Source: Variovorax paradoxus (GTDB lineage: Bacteria; Pseudomonadota; Gammaproteobacteria; Burkholderiales; Burkholderiaceae_C). From it: DNA of 64,000 nt. The DNA is taken from assembly GCF_024734665.1 (NCBI RefSeq), contig NZ_CP102931.1:3966001-4030000 (forward strand), written 5' to 3'. A program made the position numbers and the translations under genes. A model generated the notes under the pieces. The model did not search any database. It saw nothing but the letters and a program-made list of their open reading frames with translations, and was not told the origin of the DNA. Positions 19,724-29,223 of the stretch are shown here, in pieces. Within the stretch, counting starts at the first letter, position 1. Each line of letters begins with the position of its first letter.

Positions 19724-20803
19724 ATGCCCCTGCTGATGCCCTCCTCGCTCTACGGCCTGGCCCGCCCTTTCCTGTTCGGTTTCGACCCCGAGCATGCCCA
19801 CGAAATCACGCTGGACGGGCTGGCGCGCACCCAGAACACACCGCTGGCCTGTGCTTACTCGGCACCACGCGTCGACGACCCGGTCCAGCTCGCCGGGCTG
19901 ACCTTTCCGAACCGCGTGGGCCTGGCGGCCGGGTTGGACAAGAACGCCCGCTGCATCGATGCCTTCGCCGCCATGGGCTTCGGCTCCGTCGAGGTCGGCA
20001 CGGTGACGCCGAAGGCCCAGCCGGGCAATCCCAAGCCGCGCATGTTCCGCCTGCCGCAGCGCGACGCGCTGATCAACCGGCTCGGCTTCAACAACGAAGG
20101 GCTCGACGCCTTCCTGGCCAACGTGCAGAAGGCGCGCTTTCGCAAGGGCAGCGGCGGTGCGAAGCAGCCGATGCTGCTTGGCCTGAACATCGGCAAGAAC
20201 GCCGCCACGCCGATCGAGCGTGCGGTGGACGACTACCTGATCTGCCTCGACGGCGTGTACCCGCATGCCGACTATGTGACGATCAACATCTCGAGCCCCA
20301 ACACGGCCAACCTGCGCACGCTCCAGAGCGACGAAGCGCTCGATGCGCTGCTCGGTGCGGTGGCCGAGCGGCGCGAAGCTCTGGCCGCGCGCCACAACAA
20401 GCGCTCGCCGCTGTTCGTGAAGATCGCGCCCGACCTCGACGAAGCCCAGGTGGCGGTCATTGCCGCCACGCTGAAGCGCCATGGCATGGATGGCGTGATT
20501 GCCACCAACACCACGCTCTCGCGCGATGCGGTCAAAGGCCTGCTGCATGCCGAGGAAGCGGGTGGACTGTCGGGTGCACCGGTGCGCGAGGCAAGCAACC
20601 GTGTGATCGCTCAATTGCGCGCGGCACTGGGCGCGGGCTTTCCGATCATCGGGGTGGGCGGCATCCTCAGCGGTGCGGATGCCAAGGCCAAGATCGCCGC
20701 AGGTGCGGACGTGGTCCAGATCTACACCGGCCTGATCTATCGCGGACCGGCGCTGGTCCGCGAAGCCGCTCAGGCGCTGCTGCGCGATCGCAGCAAGGCC
20801 TGA
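19724..20803 (+). CDS. pyrD: Dihydroorotate dehydrogenase (quinone), class 2
   Basis: A 359-residue membrane-associated flavoenzyme of pyrimidine synthesis. The N-terminal helix region [21 protein letters not shown] is typical of class 2 enzymes. FMN and substrate motifs include [19 protein letters not shown], and NISSPNT with the catalytic serine; the phosphate site is GVGGILSG. Starts at 19724 and 19736 are both possible and neither has a clear ribosome site. It converges on the membrane protein gene at 20820. Confidence 0.95.
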   Translation: MPLLMPSSLYGLARPFLFGFDPEHAHEITLDGLARTQNTPLACAYSAPRVDDPVQLAGLTFPNRVGLAAGLDKNARCIDAFAAMGFGSVEVGTVTPKAQPGNPKPRMFRLPQRDALINRLGFNNEGLDAFLANVQKARFRKGSGGAKQPMLLGLNIGKNAATPIERAVDDYLICLDGVYPHADYVTINISSPNTANLRTLQSDEALDALLGAVAERREALAARHNKRSPLFVKIAPDLDEAQVAVIAATLKRHGMDGVIATNTTLSRDAVKGLLHAEEAGGLSGAPVREASNRVIAQLRAALGAGFPIIGVGGILSGADAKAKIAAGADVVQIYTGLIYRGPALVREAAQALLRDRSKA

Positions 20804-20819
20804 GCTTTTTCTTTCCTCT

Positions 20820-21539
20820 TCAGCGCATGCGCCAGAGTATTGGCGCGATGACCGCAGCCCAGCGCAGCAAGCGCCTCGGCTTGATCACCACCACGGCGGC
20901 CGCAGCAACGACGCCGGTGGCCACGGGATGCGCACGGGCGATGCGCAGGGCAGCGGCAGCGGCGGATTCATTGGGCGGAGGCGCTTCGCCTTCGCCCGAA
21001 CCGCCCGCAGGCTGTGCCTCGCGCCCACCCTGCAGCGTCGCGATGCGCTCGCGTTGACGCTCCATGCGCGCCAGCAGTTCTTCGCGCGTGGCCGGCCGCG
21101 GGGGGCGCGGCGCTTCTTCGTCCTGCTCCGGATCCTTGCCCAAGCCGAAACTGTCCTGGACCCAGGCCCAGTCGCGCTCGAACTCGTGGCGCGCCGGCAC
21201 GAAGCTGTTGGACGCATTGCGCAGGGTCAGCAGCAAGCCGACGGCGGCCGCCAGCCAGAGCACGATCCATACGCCTGCCACCGACCACGCAGCGGTGATG
21301 CGGTACGGTGTTTCCCAGAAATGAACCACCACCGCCACGGACAGCAAGGCCACCGTGACCGTGGTCAGCCCCAGCACGGCCAGACTGAAGACGAGCATCA
21401 GCTTGAGACGCTGCTTCTCGTCCTCCCAGGCCATGCGCAGCAATTGCACCCGGTCTTCGGCCGCCAAGGCGCCTTCGGCCGCGGCAATGCGCAGCCGGCG
21501 AATCCGGGCGTTCAGCCCGAACATGGACAGCAGCCTCAT
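20820..21539 (-). CDS. YqjE-type phage-holin-family membrane protein with YqjK-like C-terminus
   Basis: A 239-residue protein. The N-terminal 135 residues match the phage holin superfamily III/YqjE pattern: an amphipathic start and two transmembrane helices (about 47-72 and 81-104). A charged linker with DEEAPRPPRP leads to a second part: a basic helix (LARMERQRERIATLQ), then ARAHPVATG and a basic C-terminal hydrophobic segment. That second part looks like E. coli YqjK. The gene lies 54 bases after a DUF883 gene, the same order as yqjD-yqjE-yqjK. Known members associate with the membrane in stationary phase; the function here is unproven. Confidence 0.75.
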   Translation of the reverse strand: MRLLSMFGLNARIRRLRIAAAEGALAAEDRVQLLRMAWEDEKQRLKLMLVFSLAVLGLTTVTVALLSVAVVVHFWETPYRITAAWSVAGVWIVLWLAAAVGLLLTLRNASNSFVPARHEFERDWAWVQDSFGLGKDPEQDEEAPRPPRPATREELLARMERQRERIATLQGGREAQPAGGSGEGEAPPPNESAAAAALRIARAHPVATGVVAAAAVVVIKPRRLLRWAAVIAPILWRMR

Positions 21540-21593
21540 GGGCTGGCTCCGGCCATGTCCGGATGAACGATCTTGCTGCCGTGTGCGCTCAGG

Positions 21594-21890
21594 TCAGCGG
21601 CGGCCAAGCAGCAGGCCCACCAGCACGCCGACGGCCAGTGCGGCACCGGCGATCTGCCATGGTTCGTCGTGGGCGTAGGCGTTGGCGGAGGTGGCCGCTT
21701 CACGGGCCTTCTTGGCGGCGAGCTTGCTCTTCTCGGCCGCGAGTTCGCGTGCGATTGCCAGCTTGGTGTCGATGCGCTGGCGCAGCGCCTTGATGTGGGG
21801 AACCGAATCCAGGTCCTTGCTTGCCAGCACGCCGCGCACGTCGCTTGCAATGTCTTCGGCTGCTGCTTCAAGATTTTGGGATGCACTCAT
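21594..21890 (-). CDS. DUF883 (YqjD/ElaB family) membrane-anchored protein
   Basis: A 98-residue protein with a long charged helix (residues 1-75, rich in Lys, Ala and Glu) and a C-terminal transmembrane tail that ends LLLGRR. This matches the DUF883 pattern. E. coli YqjD and ElaB anchor in the inner membrane by that tail and bind ribosomes in stationary phase; the same role here is inferred from family. It is the first gene of the pair with the YqjE-type gene. The 150 bases upstream hold nothing I can name. Confidence 0.82.
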   Translation of the reverse strand: MSASQNLEAAAEDIASDVRGVLASKDLDSVPHIKALRQRIDTKLAIARELAAEKSKLAAKKAREAATSANAYAHDEPWQIAGAALAVGVLVGLLLGRR

Positions 21891-22044
21891 TGGAAACTTT
21901 CCTCCGTGATGACACCGGCACCGCGCCGGCGGCTTCGCGCCAGCAAATGGCGTGCTGTCATGTTACAGGCTCAAAAGACCCTCAGGCGCTACAGATGTGC
22001 AGACTTTGACGCGAGATGCCACTTCGTGACGCTCAAAGCGAGCT

Positions 22045-23148
22045 TCACGCATCCGCCAGCAAGCCGGCCACATGGCGCCCGATGGCCAGGCTGCTCGTGA
22101 GGCCAGGCGACTCGATGCCGAAGAGATTGACCAGCCCCGGCACCCCGTGCGACGCAGGCCCGTCGATCATGAAGTCGGCCGCCGGCTCGCCCGGGCCCGA
22201 GATCTTCGGTCGCATGCCCGCGTAACCTGGAATCAGGGCGCCGTCGGGCAGCGCGGGCCAATACTTGCGCACCTCGGCATAGAAGCCCTCGCCGCGCTTC
22301 GGGTCCACCACCAGTTCGTCGGCCGAAGACACCCACTGCACGTCGGGCCCGAACTTGGCCTGGCCGCCCAGGTCGATCGTGAGGTGCACGCCCAGCCCGC
22401 CCGGCTCGGGCACGGGATAGATCAGACGCCCGAACGGCGCCCGCCCCGACAGGGTGAAGTAGTTGCCCTTGGCGAAGTACTCCCTGGGCACCATCGAGGG
22501 CGGCAGGCCCTCGAAGCGCCGCGCCAGCGCAGGGGCGCCGAGACCCGCGGCATTGACCACGCTGCGGCAACGCAACGCAGTGCCATCCTCAGCCGTCAGG
22601 ACGATGGCACCATCGCCGCATTCGGCACGCGTGATGGGCGATTTCAGTGCCAGCATGCCGCCCGCATTCTCGAGGTCGCCGAGCAGGCTCAGCATGAGCG
22701 AGTGGCTATCGACGATGCCGGTGCTCGGCGAATGGAGCGCCGCCACGCAATGCAGTTGCGGCTCCATCGCCATAGCCTGCTGCGCGGTGATCAACGTCAG
22801 ATCGCCGACGCCGTTCGCAGCCGCCTTCATCCGGATGACTTCGAGCTGGTCCGCCTGCTCGGGCAATGTCGCCACGATCAGCTTGCCGCAGCGCTGGTGC
22901 GGCACGCCACGTTCCGCCGCGTAGGCGTACAGCATTTCTTTGCCTTCGACGCACAGCCTCGCCTTGAGCGAGCCCTGCGGGTAGTAGATGCCGGCGTGAA
23001 TGACTTCGCTGTTGCGCGAACTCGTGCCCGTGCCGATGGCACCCTCGGATTCAAGCACCAGCACCTCCCGGCCCGCGAGCGCCAGGGCGCGCGCCACTGC
23101 CAGCCCCACCACACCAGCGCCGATGACGGCGCAATCTATTTCGTCCAT
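22045..23148 (-). CDS. FAD-dependent oxidoreductase, L-2-hydroxyglutarate oxidase family
   Basis: A 367-residue DAO-family flavoprotein. The N-terminal FAD motif is [16 protein letters not shown], followed by [15 protein letters not shown], which is characteristic of the LhgO/YgaF and human L2HGDH group. Other segments are [11 protein letters not shown] and the C-terminal [18 protein letters not shown]. Family members oxidise L-2-hydroxyglutarate to 2-oxoglutarate and reduce quinone. The exact substrate is not proven. A tiny proline-rich gene lies 35 bases upstream on the same strand. Confidence 0.85.
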   Translation of the reverse strand: MDEIDCAVIGAGVVGLAVARALALAGREVLVLESEGAIGTGTSSRNSEVIHAGIYYPQGSLKARLCVEGKEMLYAYAAERGVPHQRCGKLIVATLPEQADQLEVIRMKAAANGVGDLTLITAQQAMAMEPQLHCVAALHSPSTGIVDSHSLMLSLLGDLENAGGMLALKSPITRAECGDGAIVLTAEDGTALRCRSVVNAAGLGAPALARRFEGLPPSMVPREYFAKGNYFTLSGRAPFGRLIYPVPEPGGLGVHLTIDLGGQAKFGPDVQWVSSADELVVDPKRGEGFYAEVRKYWPALPDGALIPGYAGMRPKISGPGEPAADFMIDGPASHGVPGLVNLFGIESPGLTSSLAIGRHVAGLLADA

Positions 23149-23183
23149 CGCGCGAGCTTAGCGCGGCTCGCACGCGGATTTCC

Positions 23184-23306
23184 TTATTGCACGGAGGGCG
23201 GCGGCTCCGGATCGGTGGGTTCGTCGGGTGGCGTCTCGGCCCCTTCGTCAGGCTCGACGGGCAGGTTTGGAGTGACGGGGGGCGGAAGATCTGGATGAGT
23301 GGCCAT
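23184..23306 (-). CDS. Small proline-rich acidic protein (40 aa), unknown
   Basis: A 40-codon frame that starts MATHPDLPPP and is rich in Pro, Glu, Asp and Thr, ending PEPPPSVQ. An AAGGAG ribosome site sits eight bases before the ATG, which is stronger than for most genes here. It has no cysteine, no hydrophobic stretch and no recognised domain, and is probably disordered. It lies just upstream of the oxidoreductase gene on the same strand and could be co-transcribed with it. Coding status rests on the ribosome site and composition only. Confidence 0.55.
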   Translation of the reverse strand: MATHPDLPPPVTPNLPVEPDEGAETPPDEPTDPEPPPSVQ

Positions 23307-23426
23307 GGCGGTGCTCCTTGCCCCTCTGTTCTAGGCCGCTGCCACGGGAAGTTCAACAGCCCTTGGCTGCACTTGCCGTCGGTGCAGGCCGACAGTTCAG
23401 TCGATGAATGAAGTAGGCGCGACAAA

Positions 23427-23451
23427 CGAAAACGGCACCCGAAGGTGCCGT
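23427..23451 (-). terminator. Terminator of tRNA-Val, UUCG tetraloop
   Basis: On the minus strand an 8-bp stem (ACGGCACC/GGTGCCGT, 23432-23451) closes a TTCG loop and is followed by TTTTCG. It lies 16 bases beyond the tRNA 3' end and should terminate its transcript. Confidence 0.85.
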
Positions 23452-23467
23452 AAGTCGTTGCTTTGAA

Positions 23468-23542
23468 TGGTGGGCGGTGGAGGTTTCGAACCTCCGACCC
23501 CAGCAGTGTGAATGCTGTGCTCTACCCCTGAGCTAACCGCCC
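23468..23542 (-). tRNA. tRNA-Val (CAC)
   Basis: A 75-base cloverleaf read on the minus strand. The acceptor stem GGGCGGT pairs with ACCGCCC, the discriminator is A and CCA is encoded. The D arm is GCTC/GAGC, the anticodon stem is CAGCA/TGCTG around the loop TTCACAC, giving anticodon CAC, and the T arm is GGAGG/CCTCC with TTCGAAA. It decodes GUG, the commonest Val codon in GC-rich genomes. It lies between the 40-residue protein gene and dnaQ, with its own terminator. Confidence 0.97.
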
Positions 23543-23617
23543 GAAACGCTGCTGATTGACTGCAGCGTTCTGAAAACGTATCGCGTTGTGCGAAGCCTCA
23601 GATTATGCCATAGCTTT

Positions 23618-24325
23618 TCAGCCGTTTTCGCGAAACAGCGTGCGACCACCGCTCGATTTGTCGAGTTGCCCCAACACCGCTTCGTGCGCGGTCAGTTCGT
23701 GCTCGGCGGCCAGAATCACCGGCAGCTCGAACTGGCTCAGGTCGATGGCCACCACCGTGGTACCCAGTTCAGGCTCGTTCGAAGCCACGTCGATCAACAG
23801 CGCATCCTGGCCGCGCGTGAGGTTGATGTAGACGTCGGCCAACAACTGCGCGTCGAGCTTGGCGCCGTGGAAGGTGCGGTTCGAACGGTCGACGCCGAAG
23901 CGGTCGCACAGCGCGTCCAGCGAATTGCGCTTGCCCGGGTACACCTGCTTGGCCATGGCCAGCGTGTCGGTCACTTCACTGACGAAGGTGCGCAGCGGCG
24001 GCAAGCCGGCACGCTCGAATTCCTTGTTGAGAAAGCCGACGTCGAAGGCCGCGTTGTGAATGATCAGCTCGGCATCGCGCAGGTACTCGACGATGTCGTT
24101 GGCCAGGGTGGCGAACTTCGGCTTGTCTCGTAGGAAGTCAGTCGTCAGGCCGTGGACCTTCAGCGCGTCCTCATGGCTCTCGCGCTCAGGGTTGAAGTAG
24201 ATGTGCAGGTCGTTGCCGGTGAGCTTGCGAGCGAACAGCTCCACGCAGCCGAGCTCGATGACGCGGTCGCCGTTCTCCGCGGAGAGGCCGGTGGTTTCGG
24301 TATCAAGAACGATCTGGCGCGACAT
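23618..24325 (-). CDS. dnaQ: DNA polymerase III epsilon subunit (3'-5' exonuclease)
   Basis: A 235-residue proofreading exonuclease of the DnaQ/DEDDh group. Metal ligands lie in VLDTETTGL (Asp8, Glu10), HNAAFDVGFL and the C-terminal motif HGAKLDAQLLADVY with the general-base His. The start at 24325 overlaps the ferredoxin stop by one base (TGATG), so it is translationally coupled to the isc operon. E. coli DnaQ is 243 residues. Its placement at the end of the iron-sulfur operon is unusual outside related betaproteobacteria. Confidence 0.93.
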   Translation of the reverse strand: MSRQIVLDTETTGLSAENGDRVIELGCVELFARKLTGNDLHIYFNPERESHEDALKVHGLTTDFLRDKPKFATLANDIVEYLRDAELIIHNAAFDVGFLNKEFERAGLPPLRTFVSEVTDTLAMAKQVYPGKRNSLDALCDRFGVDRSNRTFHGAKLDAQLLADVYINLTRGQDALLIDVASNEPELGTTVVAIDLSQFELPVILAAEHELTAHEAVLGQLDKSSGGRTLFRENG

Positions 24326-24663
24326 CAGTGGTTTTCCTTGGCGTGATTGATCGAGTACTTCGGAATCTCGATGGTCACATTCTCCTGCGCCAGGATCGAT
24401 TGGCAACTCAGGCGCGACTGCGGCTCCAGGCCCCAGGCGCGGTCGAGCAGGTCTTCTTCGCCTTCTTCCGCCTCGTTCAGCGAGTTGAAGCCCTCGCGCA
24501 CGATGACGTGGCAGGTGGTGCAGGCGCAGCTCATCTCGCAGGCATGCTCGATGTTGATGTTGTTGTCGAGCAGCGCCTCGCAGATCGAAGTGCCGGCGGG
24601 CGCGGTGATTTCAGCGCCCTGCGGGCAGTACTCGGGATGCGGGTAGATCTTGATCGTGGGCAT
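24325..24663 (-). CDS. fdx: ISC-type [2Fe-2S] ferredoxin
   Basis: A 112-residue adrenodoxin-type ferredoxin that supplies electrons for cluster assembly on IscU. Cluster ligands are Cys42, Cys48, Cys51 (CEMSCACTTCH) and Cys87 (SRLSCQ); an extra Cys46 is typical of Isc ferredoxins. It lies 9 bases after hscA and overlaps dnaQ by one base. Confidence 0.96.
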   Translation of the reverse strand: MPTIKIYPHPEYCPQGAEITAPAGTSICEALLDNNINIEHACEMSCACTTCHVIVREGFNSLNEAEEGEEDLLDRAWGLEPQSRLSCQSILAQENVTIEIPKYSINHAKENH

Positions 24664-24672
24664 GTTGTTGTT

Positions 24673-26535
24673 CTAAAGAGATTCGACCTTGCGGCCGGCA
24701 AGTGCGCGCGCAATGCCCGCGTTCATGCGCTGTGCGGCAAAGGCCTCGGTGTCGTCGGCCAGCTTCTTGGTGGCAGCCTCGATGGCCGCGGCTTCGTTGC
24801 TGCCCTTGGCGGTTTCGCGCAATTGCGCCATCGATGCGTCGATGACGGCGCGCTCTTCGTCGCTCAGCAGGTCACCGTCGGCATCGAGTGCGCTCTGCGT
24901 GGCGAGCAGCATGCGGTCGGCATCGACGCGCGCCTCGACCAGCGCACGGGCCTGCATGTCCTGCTGCGCCGTGGAAAAGCTCTCCTGCAGCATGGTCGCG
25001 ATCTGGTCGTCCGACAGGCCGTATGACGGCTTGACCGCCACGCTGGCTTCGACGCCGCTGCCCTGCTCCTTCGCGCTTACGCTCAACAGGCCATCGGCAT
25101 CGACCGTGAAGGTCACGCGAATGCGTGCCGCGCCGGCCGCCATCGGCGGGATGCCGCGCAGCGTGAAGCGCGCAAGGCTGCGGCAGTCAGCCACGAGGTC
25201 ACGTTCACCCTGCACCACGTGCAGCGCCAATGCGGTCTGCCCGTCCTGGTAGGTCGTGAAGTCCTGCGCCATCGCGGTGGGAATGGTCTGGTTGCGCGGC
25301 ACGATGCGCTCGACCAAGCCGCCCATGGTCTCGATGCCGAGTGACAGCGGAATCACGTCGAGCAGCAGCAGTTCGCCCGCGCCGTTGTTGCCGGCAAGCT
25401 GGTTGGCCTGGATGGCTGCGCCGAGGGCCACGACTTCGTCGGGATTCAGGTTGACCAGCGGCTCGCGGCCGAAGAACTCGGCGACGGCGCCGCGGATCTG
25501 CGGCATGCGGGTAGAACCGCCGACAAGCACGATGCCCTGCAGGTCGTCGGGCTTGAGCTTTGCGTCGCGCAGTGCCTTGCGAACGGCGGCGATGGTGCGA
25601 TCGGTGAGCGACTGCGTAGCGGTGTAGAACTGTTCGCGGGTCAGGTCGAACGAAGCGGTCTTGCCTGCCACATCGGCCTTGAACAGGGCCAATTTCGAAT
25701 CGGTCAGCGCCTCTTTCGCGGCCCGTGCGGCGACCAGCAACGCGGCCTTGTCGGCATCGCTGCCGGCTTGCAGGCCCGTCTGCGCGAGCACGAAGTCGGC
25801 CAGCGCGTGGTCGTAGTCGTCGCCGCCAAGGGCCGAGTCGCCGCCCGTGGCGATTACTTCGAACACGCCTTGCGTAAGCCGCAGGATCGAAATGTCGAAG
25901 GTGCCGCCGCCCAGGTCGTAGACCGCATAGACGCCTTCGCTCGCGTTGTCCAGGCCATACGCGATGGCGGCCGCCGTGGGCTCGCTGATCAGGCGCAGCA
26001 CGTTGAGGCCGGCGAGTTGTGCGGCGTCCTTGGTTGCCTGGCGCTGGCCTTCGTCGAAGTACGCCGGCACTGTGATGACGGCGCCGTAGAGCTCGTCGTC
26101 GAAGGTGTCCTCGGCGCGAAAGCGCAGCGTGGCCAGGATCTCGGCGCTGATCTCGACTGGCGACTTCTCACCCGCCAGGGTCTGCACCTGCACCATGCCG
26201 CCATCGCTGCTGCCGATGCGGTACGACATCGCTTCACGGTTCGCGATGTCGGCCAGGCCGCGGCCCATGAGCCGCTTCACCGAAGTGATCGTGTTGGTCG
26301 GGTCCTGGGCGCGCGCCGCCAGTGCATCGAAGCCGATCTGGCGACGGTCGTTTTCAAGGTAGCGCACGGCCGAAGGCAACAGCACGCGGCCCTGGTCGTC
26401 GGGCAGGCATTCGGCCACGCCGTTGCGCACCGCGGCCACCAGCGAATGGGTGGTGCCGAGGTCGATGCCCACGGCAATGCGGCGCTGATGCGGGTCGGGC
26501 GCCTGGCCGGGTTCGGAAATCTGAAGAAGAGCCAT
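24673..26535 (-). CDS. hscA: Fe-S cluster assembly chaperone HscA
   Basis: A 620-residue specialised Hsp70. The ATPase domain contains [25 protein letters not shown] and [13 protein letters not shown]; the substrate-binding domain (about 390-500) recognises the LPPVK loop of IscU. It drops the cluster from IscU to acceptors in an ATP cycle stimulated by HscB. It starts 4 bases after hscB and is followed by fdx after 9 bases. Confidence 0.97.
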   Translation of the reverse strand: MALLQISEPGQAPDPHQRRIAVGIDLGTTHSLVAAVRNGVAECLPDDQGRVLLPSAVRYLENDRRQIGFDALAARAQDPTNTITSVKRLMGRGLADIANREAMSYRIGSSDGGMVQVQTLAGEKSPVEISAEILATLRFRAEDTFDDELYGAVITVPAYFDEGQRQATKDAAQLAGLNVLRLISEPTAAAIAYGLDNASEGVYAVYDLGGGTFDISILRLTQGVFEVIATGGDSALGGDDYDHALADFVLAQTGLQAGSDADKAALLVAARAAKEALTDSKLALFKADVAGKTASFDLTREQFYTATQSLTDRTIAAVRKALRDAKLKPDDLQGIVLVGGSTRMPQIRGAVAEFFGREPLVNLNPDEVVALGAAIQANQLAGNNGAGELLLLDVIPLSLGIETMGGLVERIVPRNQTIPTAMAQDFTTYQDGQTALALHVVQGERDLVADCRSLARFTLRGIPPMAAGAARIRVTFTVDADGLLSVSAKEQGSGVEASVAVKPSYGLSDDQIATMLQESFSTAQQDMQARALVEARVDADRMLLATQSALDADGDLLSDEERAVIDASMAQLRETAKGSNEAAAIEAATKKLADDTEAFAAQRMNAGIARALAGRKVESL

Positions 26536-26539
26536 GCCT

Positions 26540-27058
26540 CTATTGTCCTAACTGATCGAATTTGGCTTCGACGTCCTGTCCGAAGCGCTCAATGAACATG
26601 AGGGCTCTCACCTGCTGTGCCGCGGCGGGGTAGTCGCCTTTTTCGTCGATCAGCCAGTCGAGCGACGACAGTGCGCGGGCGCGGGCGGCCTCGACCTCGG
26701 CCTGGAGTTTTTCAAGCGAAGCGGCGTCTTCGACATCGTCGAGCGCCTCGCGCCACTCCATCTGCTGCATCAGGAATTCCGGCGGCATCGCCGTGTTGTT
26801 CTCGGCGTTCAGCGGCGCATCGTGCAGTTCGCAGATGTAGCTGGCGCGTCGGATCGGGTCTTTGAGCCGCTGGTAAGCCTCGTTGATGCGCACCGACCAC
26901 TGCATGGCCACGCGCTGCGCGGCGGCGCCCTGCGCGGCAAAGCGGTCCGGGTGGGCTTCGCGCTGCAGCTCTTTCCAGCGCGCGTCGAGCACGGCACGGT
27001 CCTGCGCGAAAGTCGCCGGGACGGCGAACAGTTGAAAGTCGGTGTCGTTCAGGTTCAT
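26540..27058 (-). CDS. hscB: Fe-S cluster assembly co-chaperone HscB
   Basis: A 172-residue J-domain protein. The HPD motif lies in REAHPDRFA (about residues 30-36), and the C-terminal three-helix region binds IscU. The start [11 protein letters not shown] at 27058 gives the family length; an upstream in-frame ATG adds eight residues and is less likely. It presents IscU to HscA and stimulates its ATPase. Confidence 0.95.
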   Translation of the reverse strand: MNLNDTDFQLFAVPATFAQDRAVLDARWKELQREAHPDRFAAQGAAAQRVAMQWSVRINEAYQRLKDPIRRASYICELHDAPLNAENNTAMPPEFLMQQMEWREALDDVEDAASLEKLQAEVEAARARALSSLDWLIDEKGDYPAAAQQVRALMFIERFGQDVEAKFDQLGQ

Positions 27059-27121
27059 GGCAAGAAAAAACCGCCAGCACATGACATGGTGGCGGCTGTT
27101 GTCGCGGTCAGCGACGGCGCA

Positions 27122-27445
27122 TCAGATGCGAAAACTTTCCCCGCAGCCGCAACGGTCGCGTTCGTTGGGGTTGATGAACTTGAAACCCTCGTTCAGGCCC
27201 TCGCGCACAAAGTCGAGCTGCGTGCCGTCGATGTAGGCCAGGCTCTTCGGGTCGACCAGCACCTTCACGCCGTGGTCTTCGAACACCACGTCTTCAGGCG
27301 TGAACTCGTCCACGTACTCGAGCTTATAGGCCAGGCCGGAGCAGCCCGTGGTCTTCACGCCCAGCCGCACGCCCACGCCCTTGCCCCTCTTGCCGAGGTA
27401 GCGGGTGACGTGTCGCGCAGCGGCTTCGGTCAGCGTGACGGCCAT
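27122..27445 (-). CDS. iscA: Iron-sulfur assembly protein IscA
   Basis: A 107-residue A-type carrier. The three ligands are Cys35 (TTGCSGLAY), Cys99 and Cys101 (RCGCGESF at the C-terminus). It receives clusters from IscU and passes them on, mostly for [4Fe-4S] assembly. It begins one base after the iscU stop. About 60 bases separate it from hscB. Confidence 0.96.
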   Translation of the reverse strand: MAVTLTEAAARHVTRYLGKRGKGVGVRLGVKTTGCSGLAYKLEYVDEFTPEDVVFEDHGVKVLVDPKSLAYIDGTQLDFVREGLNEGFKFINPNERDRCGCGESFRI

Positions 27446-27446
27446 G

Positions 27447-27866
27447 TCAGTGGACAGCTTCCGCAGCAGCAGCTTCGGTCTTGACGCCGTGCTTGGCCTT
27501 GTAGTCGCTCACGGCGGCCTTGATCGCGTCTTCGGCCAGGATGGAGCAGTGGATCTTCACGGGCGGCAGCGCCAGTTCTTCGGCGATCTGAGCGTTCTTG
27601 AGCGCAGCCGCTTCGTCGAGCGTCTTGCCCTTGACCCATTCGGTCACGAGCGACGACGACGCAATGGCCGAGCCGCAGCCGTAGGTCTTGAAGCGTGCGT
27701 CTTCGATCACGCCGGTTTCGGGGTTGACCTTGATCTGCAGCTTCATCACGTCGCCGCAGGCCGGCGCACCGACCATGCCGGTGCCTACCGAGTCGTCGCC
27801 TTTTTCGAAGGAGCCGACGTTGCGTGGATTTTCGTAGTGGTCGATGACCTTGGAAGAATATGCCAT
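27447..27866 (-). CDS. iscU: Fe-S cluster scaffold IscU
   Basis: A 139-residue scaffold on which [2Fe-2S] clusters are built. Ligands Cys37 (APACGD, with Asp39), Cys64 (YGCGSAIAS) and Cys107 (HCS, with His106) are all present, as is the HscA-binding LPPVK at 100-104. The C-terminal tail is Ala/Glu-rich and about 10 residues longer than in E. coli. It lies 50 bases after iscS. Confidence 0.97.
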   Translation of the reverse strand: MAYSSKVIDHYENPRNVGSFEKGDDSVGTGMVGAPACGDVMKLQIKVNPETGVIEDARFKTYGCGSAIASSSLVTEWVKGKTLDEAAALKNAQIAEELALPPVKIHCSILAEDAIKAAVSDYKAKHGVKTEAAAAEAVH

Positions 27867-27916
27867 GGTGTACCTCTCAAACTTTGTTCAATCGTGGAGC
27901 CTGGTGCGGGCCTGCG

Positions 27917-29137
27917 TCAGTGGGCCGACCACTGGATCGTGCTGATGTCGACGCCGTCCTGGAACATCTCCCACAGGGGGCTCAGCTCGCGCAGCTTGGC
28001 AACGTTGTGCTTGATGGTCGAAATGGCGTAGTCGATTTCTTCTTCGGTCGTGAAACGGCCGATGGTCATGCGAAGGCTGCTGTGAGCCAGTTCGTCGCTG
28101 CGGCCCAGGGCGCGCAGCACGTAGCTGGGCTCGAGGCTGGCCGAGGTGCAAGCCGAACCCGACGACACCGCCAGGCCCTTGATGCCCATGATCAGCGACT
28201 CGCCTTCGACGTAGTTGAAGCTCATGTTCAGGTTATGCGGCACACGGTGTTCGAGGTCGCCATTGATGAACACCTGCTCCACATCTTTCAGGCCGTCGAG
28301 CAGACGCTTCTGCAGGCGGCGCGCATGGGCGATGTCGTCCTTCATTTCGAGCTTGGCGATGCGGTAGGCCTCGCCCATGCCGACGATCTGGTGCGTGGGC
28401 AGCGTGCCCGAACGCATGCCGCGCTCGTGACCACCGCCGTGCATCTGAGCCTCGAGCCGCACGCGCGGCTTGCGACGCACGTACAGCGCGCCGATACCCT
28501 TGGGGCCGTAGGTCTTGTGCGAGGCGAGGCTCATCAGGTCGATGGGCAGCTTCGTGATGTCGATGTCGACCTTGCCGGTGGCCTGGGCCGAGTCGACGTG
28601 GAAGATGATGCCCTTTTCACGGCAGACGTTGCCGATCGCGACCACGTCCTGGATCACACCGATTTCGTTGTTCACGAATAGCACGCTGGCCAGGATGGTG
28701 TCGGGGCGGATCGCGGCCTTGAACTTCTCGAGGTCGACGAGGCCGTTTTCCTCGACGTCGAGGTAGGTGACTTCGAAGCCCTGGCGCTCGAGTTCGCGCA
28801 TGGTGTCGAGCACGGCCTTGTGCTCGGTCTTCAGGGTAATCAGGTGCTTGCCCTTGCCCTTGTAGAACTGGGCTGCGCCCTTGAGCGCGAGGTTGATCGA
28901 TTCGGTCGCACCCGACGTCCAGACGATTTCGCGGGGATCCGCATTGATCAGGTCGGCCACCTGGCCACGCGCCTTCTCGACCGCCTCTTCAGCCTCCCAG
29001 CCCCAAGCGTGGCTGCGCGACGCCGGGTTGCCGAAGTGTTCGCGCAACCAGGGAATCATGGCGTCGACCACACGCGGGTCGACCGGCGTGGTCGCGCCGT
29101 AATCGAGATAGATCGGGAAATGAGGAGTTACGTCCAT
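27917..29137 (-). CDS. iscS: Cysteine desulfurase IscS
   Basis: A 406-residue PLP enzyme that takes sulfur from cysteine for clusters and tRNA thiolation. The PLP lysine lies in [14 protein letters not shown] and the catalytic cysteine in [14 protein letters not shown]. The start at 29137 ([18 protein letters not shown]) gives normal length; a longer frame to 29488 runs into iscR and is rejected. About 86 bases separate it from iscR and contain a stable hairpin. Confidence 0.97.
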   Translation of the reverse strand: MDVTPHFPIYLDYGATTPVDPRVVDAMIPWLREHFGNPASRSHAWGWEAEEAVEKARGQVADLINADPREIVWTSGATESINLALKGAAQFYKGKGKHLITLKTEHKAVLDTMRELERQGFEVTYLDVEENGLVDLEKFKAAIRPDTILASVLFVNNEIGVIQDVVAIGNVCREKGIIFHVDSAQATGKVDIDITKLPIDLMSLASHKTYGPKGIGALYVRRKPRVRLEAQMHGGGHERGMRSGTLPTHQIVGMGEAYRIAKLEMKDDIAHARRLQKRLLDGLKDVEQVFINGDLEHRVPHNLNMSFNYVEGESLIMGIKGLAVSSGSACTSASLEPSYVLRALGRSDELAHSSLRMTIGRFTTEEEIDYAISTIKHNVAKLRELSPLWEMFQDGVDISTIQWSAH

Positions 29138-29191
29138 GGCTGGCTCGTGTGCTGGCGTGGGGGTTGTTTTTTGATCTGGGCGGCTCAGGGT

Positions 29192-29207
29192 AGCGCCCGA
29201 AGGCGCC
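29192..29207 (-). promoter_or_regulatory. UUCG-tetraloop hairpin between iscR and iscS
   Basis: On the minus strand GGCGCC-TTCG-GGCGCT forms a six-pair stem with an extra-stable tetraloop, 17 bases after the iscR stop. No T tract follows, so it is more likely to protect the iscR 3' end or mark a processing point than to terminate. Confidence 0.4.
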
Positions 29208-29223
29208 GCCGGGGACTCAGTAC

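Noticed and set aside
23468..23542. tRNA-Val as an attachment site for an integrated element.
   Set aside because: The tRNA has its own terminator, and no integrase or repeated tRNA 3' end is seen on either side.
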